DNA from: Enterobacter asburiae
GTDB lineage: Bacteria; Pseudomonadota; Gammaproteobacteria; Enterobacterales; Enterobacteriaceae
Assembly (NCBI RefSeq): GCF_024599655.1
Contig: NZ_CP102247.1
Coordinates: 1-64,000, forward strand
Direction of reading: 5' to 3'
DNA: 64,000 nt
Position 1 is the stretch's first letter; each line of letters opens with the position of its first letter. The notes under the pieces were generated by a model. That model made no database searches. It saw nothing but the letters and a program-made list of their open reading frames with translations, and was not told the DNA's origin. The position numbers were made by a program, and so were the translations under genes. Below are positions 61,395-64,000 of this stretch, piece by piece.

Positions 61395-62494
61395 TACAGT
61401 CTCATTGGCATGACAACATAAGCCGCGCTTTGGCTGGCCGCATCTTCAATCTGTACGCTTGAAACGGAGTCGGTCAGCAGAATGCGCACGTTCTCGCATT
61501 TCAGTGCATTCAGCACATCCAGCACGTAGCTGACGTTAAAGCCGATTTCCATCTCGGTTCCGGCGTAGGTGACGTCCAGAATTTCTTCTGCCTCTTCCTG
61601 CTCCGGGTTGTTAGCGGTGATTTTGATCTGGTTTTCACTCACGTACAGGCGCACGCCGCGGAATTTCTCGTTAGAGAGAATGGCCGCGCGGGCAAAGGCC
61701 TGCTTGAGGCTGTCGCAGCCTGCTTCCAGCGTTTTGTCCGGATTCTTCGGCAATACGCGGCGATAATCCGGGAAACGACCGTCAACCAGCTTCGATGTGA
61801 AGACAAAGTCGCCCACGTGGGCGCGGATGTTATTGCTGCCGATCTGCACGCGCAGCGGCGTGTCGCCACCGTCGAGCATACGCATCAGCTCAATCACCCC
61901 TTTACGCGGCACGATCACCGAATGGTTTGGCAGTGAGTCGCCAATCGGCATAGAACAGACCGCCAGACGGTGGCCGTCGGTGGCCACGGTACGCAGCTCT
62001 TCACCTTCGGTTTCGAACAGCATGCCGTTTAAGTAGTAACGAACGTCCTGATGCGCCATGGAGAACTGCGTGGCTTCAATCAGACGCTTCATCGTCGCCT
62101 GTGGCAGGGTGAATTCAACTTCGCTCTGCCAGTCGTCCAGGTTCGGGAAGTCCGCAGCAGGCAGCGTGGAGAGCGAGAAACGGCTGCGGCCAGAGCGCAC
62201 CAGCATACGGTCGCCTTCCAGCTGCACGGCGATTTCAGCGCCTTCCGGCAGCCCGCGGCAGATATCAAAGAATTTACGTGCCGGAACCGTGGTCGCGCCC
62301 GCGTCGTGCGGCTGCGTCAGCGTAACGCGCGCGATCATTTCCATTTCCAGATCTGTACCGGTCAGCGACAGCGTACCGTCCGCGACCTGAAGCAGCAGGT
62401 TTCCGAGAATAGGCAGCGTTGGGCGGCCACCTAATGGGCCACTCACCTGTTGCAGCGGTTTTAATAAATGTTCACGTTCAACGGTAAATTTCAT
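61394..62494 (-). CDS. dnaN: DNA polymerase III sliding clamp
   Basis: A 366-residue beta clamp with three similar domains that encircles DNA and tethers polymerases. It begins MKFTVEREHLLKPLQQVSGP and ends AAYVVMPMRL, as in E. coli, where the C-terminal MPMRL lines the partner-binding cleft. It follows dnaA by 4 bp. Confidence 0.98.
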   Translation of the reverse strand: MKFTVEREHLLKPLQQVSGPLGGRPTLPILGNLLLQVADGTLSLTGTDLEMEMIARVTLTQPHDAGATTVPARKFFDICRGLPEGAEIAVQLEGDRMLVRSGRSRFSLSTLPAADFPNLDDWQSEVEFTLPQATMKRLIEATQFSMAHQDVRYYLNGMLFETEGEELRTVATDGHRLAVCSMPIGDSLPNHSVIVPRKGVIELMRMLDGGDTPLRVQIGSNNIRAHVGDFVFTSKLVDGRFPDYRRVLPKNPDKTLEAGCDSLKQAFARAAILSNEKFRGVRLYVSENQIKITANNPEQEEAEEILDVTYAGTEMEIGFNVSYVLDVLNALKCENVRILLTDSVSSVQIEDAASQSAAYVVMPMRL

Positions 62495-62498
62495 AGCG

Positions 62499-63893
62499 TC
62501 ACGATGATAATGTTCTGATTAGATTGGAAAAATCTTCTTTTATGTCGTGGCTTTCTTCGCGTAACTGCTCAATCTTGCGACAAGCGTGCAACACGGTCGT
62601 ATGGTCACGGCCACCAAACGCATCCCCGATTTCCGGCAGACTGTGGTTGGTTAACTCCTTTGCCAGCGCCATCGCCATCTGACGCGGACGCGCCACCGAG
62701 CGGGAACGACGTTTAGACAGTAAATCTGCCACTTTAATCTTGTAGTACTCAGCCACCGTCTTTTGAATATTGTCGATAGTGACCAGTTTTTCCTGCAATG
62801 CCAGCAAATCGCGCAGCGCTTCACGCACAAAATCGATGGTGATCGCACGACCGGTAAAGTTGGCATTGGCGATAACGCGGTTCAGTGCCCCTTCGAGCTC
62901 ACGCACGTTGGAGCGCAGACGCTTGGCAATGAAGAACGCCACTTCCCCAGGCAGGCGAATGTCGTTTTCATCGGCTTTCTTCATCAGGATCGCGACGCGG
63001 GTTTCCAGCTCCGGTGGCTCGATCGCCACGGTCAGGCCCCAGCCGAAGCGGGATTTCAGACGATCTTCAACGCCGTTGATCTCTTTTGGATAACGATCCG
63101 AGGTCAAAATGATCTGCTGATTGCCTTCCAGCAGGGCATTGAAGGTGTGGAAAAACTCTTCCTGCGATCGTTCTTTATTGGCAAAGAACTGGATGTCATC
63201 GATGAGCAGCGCGTCAACGGAACGATAGTAGCGTTTAAACTCTTCGATCGCATTGTTTTGCAGGGCTTTTACCATGTCCTGAACGAAGCGCTCGGAGTGC
63301 ATATACACCACTTTGGCATTGGGCTTGCGCGCCATAATACCGTTGCCCACCGCATGCAGCAGGTGCGTTTTACCCAAACCCGTGCCGCCATAAAGGAACA
63401 GCGGGTTATAGGCCCCACCGGGATTATCAGCAACCTGACGAGCCGCCGCGCGCGCCAGCTGGTTCGACTTACCTTCAACGAAGTTATCGAACGTATGTTT
63501 CACGTTAACGTTAGAGCGGTAGGTTGGCTCAGCCGGTGCAGGGACATTATCCCAGCCCTGACGAGCAGGTGCGACGCGAGGGGCCGGAGCAGGAGCGGCC
63601 TGAGCAGGCGCTGCTACGTTCACGGTTTCACGAACGGTTTGGGTGACCGGCTTTGTGCCCACTTCAAAGCGGAGCTGCGGGGCATCTGACCCGCAGAAAT
63701 CGTTCAGCAGTCCATTGATGTTATTAAGGTACTTGTCCCTTACCCAATCGAGCACAAAACGGTTTGGCGCATACAAAGCCAGCGTGTTATCGCTCAGTTC
63801 CGCCTGCAACGGGCGGATCCACATACTGAATTCTGTGGCTGGTAACTCATCCTGCAATCGGGCAAGACACTGCTGCCAAAGCGAAAGTGACAC
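62499..63893 (-). CDS. dnaA: Replication initiator DnaA
   Basis: A 464-residue AAA+ initiator that binds DnaA boxes and opens the origin. Domain I (1-~85, LWQQCLARLQDELPATEFSM), a variable linker (~86-130, Ala/Pro-rich and different from E. coli), AAA+ domain with Walker A GGTGLGKTH, and the C-terminal helix-turn-helix with GGRDHTTVLHACRKI. The start is GTG 63893, matching E. coli, with GGAG upstream; a GTG four codons earlier (63905) is rejected. Confidence 0.97.
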   Translation of the reverse strand: MSLSLWQQCLARLQDELPATEFSMWIRPLQAELSDNTLALYAPNRFVLDWVRDKYLNNINGLLNDFCGSDAPQLRFEVGTKPVTQTVRETVNVAAPAQAAPAPAPRVAPARQGWDNVPAPAEPTYRSNVNVKHTFDNFVEGKSNQLARAAARQVADNPGGAYNPLFLYGGTGLGKTHLLHAVGNGIMARKPNAKVVYMHSERFVQDMVKALQNNAIEEFKRYYRSVDALLIDDIQFFANKERSQEEFFHTFNALLEGNQQIILTSDRYPKEINGVEDRLKSRFGWGLTVAIEPPELETRVAILMKKADENDIRLPGEVAFFIAKRLRSNVRELEGALNRVIANANFTGRAITIDFVREALRDLLALQEKLVTIDNIQKTVAEYYKIKVADLLSKRRSRSVARPRQMAMALAKELTNHSLPEIGDAFGGRDHTTVLHACRKIEQLREESHDIKEDFSNLIRTLSS

Positions 63894-64000
63894 GGCGGAC
63901 TCCACTCGAACAATAAAAGAAAACTATTGAATATTCATGATTGTTGGCGCACATCGACATGACCCAATGAGGGTGATGTGCGAACCGCTATCTGCGGTTG
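63894..64000 (-). promoter_or_regulatory. dnaA upstream region (partial)
   Basis: The last 107 bp should hold part of the dnaA leader and promoters. A perfect hairpin AACCGC-TATCT-GCGGTT (63983-63999) and a 7-bp inverted repeat GCACATC/GATGTGC (63949-63955 and 63975-63981) are visible. I found no TTATNCACA DnaA box and no GATC in this stretch; those may lie beyond the window. Confidence 0.4.

Noticed and set aside
1..64000. CRISPR arrays, tRNA or rRNA genes, prophage attachment sites
   Set aside because: I looked for regularly spaced repeats, cloverleaf-like clusters and integrases and saw none; the only regular short tandem array is the three-unit 14-bp repeat inside a gene.

Overview
The window is chromosomal DNA from a member of the Enterobacteriaceae, most likely Enterobacter (Enterobacter cloacae complex or a close relative). 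The gene order yicL - nepI - yicN - uhpTCBA - ilvNB/ivbL - tisB/istR - emrD - yidGH - aglAB/yidP - yidE - ibpBA - yidQ - yidR - yidA - gyrB - recF - dnaN - dnaA is the E. coli order leading to dnaA. It is interrupted by genes E. coli K-12 lacks at these places: an eefABC-type efflux pump, a type VI secretion island, a cellobiose-type PTS operon, an MFS/LysR/aldo-keto reductase block, dsdCXA, and aglAB in its Klebsiella/Enterobacter form. The genus call is inference; the synteny is read directly from the proteins.

Layout. 1-5107: the end of eefA, then eefB and eefC, a tripartite RND pump. 5125-13878: an orphan type VI secretion effector island: vgrG, a Tle3-like phospholipase effector, an intact Tli3-like immunity gene, a second broken immunity copy, a PAAR tip protein and a 457-residue membrane protein of unknown role. 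A 133-bp gapless direct repeat bounds it. The right copy is the promoter and start of a small exported-protein gene; the left copy is the same 5' end with its start codon lost. 14195-20309: a LacI-family repressor facing a PTS operon (IIB, IIC, GH1 6-phospho-beta-glucosidase, IIA) and a LamB/BglH-like porin, with palindromic operators in the divergent region. 20444-23987: yicL and nepI, separated by an IS4-family element with a 9-bp target duplication inside a tandem 50-bp repeat. 24195-29211: accessory genes (aldo-keto reductase, MFS exporter with divergent LysR regulator, yicN, MBL-fold hydrolase).

29276-34207: uhpT and uhpCBA for hexose-phosphate sensing and uptake. 34333-36660: ilvNB with the valine-rich ivbL leader peptide and its attenuator. 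36665-37811: two toxin-antitoxin loci, a higBA pair whose toxin has collapsed to 35 codons by an in-frame internal deletion, and an SOS-controlled tisB/istR-1 type I system with an exact 18-nt pairing site. 37829-45379: acetyltransferase, EamA transporter, emrD, a GH5-like glycosidase whose reading frame runs 98 bp into emrD, and dsdCXA for D-serine use.

45461-57846: yidGH, alpha-glucoside PTS aglAB with regulator yidP, yidE, the heat-shock pair ibpAB with a sigma-32 promoter and ROSE-type thermometers, yidQ, yidR, yidA, an alcohol dehydrogenase and a LysR regulator. 57881-63893: gyrB, recF, dnaN and dnaA on the minus strand, the conserved block next to the replication origin region. REP-type palindromes punctuate the intergenic gaps. 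I found no tRNA, rRNA or CRISPR array.
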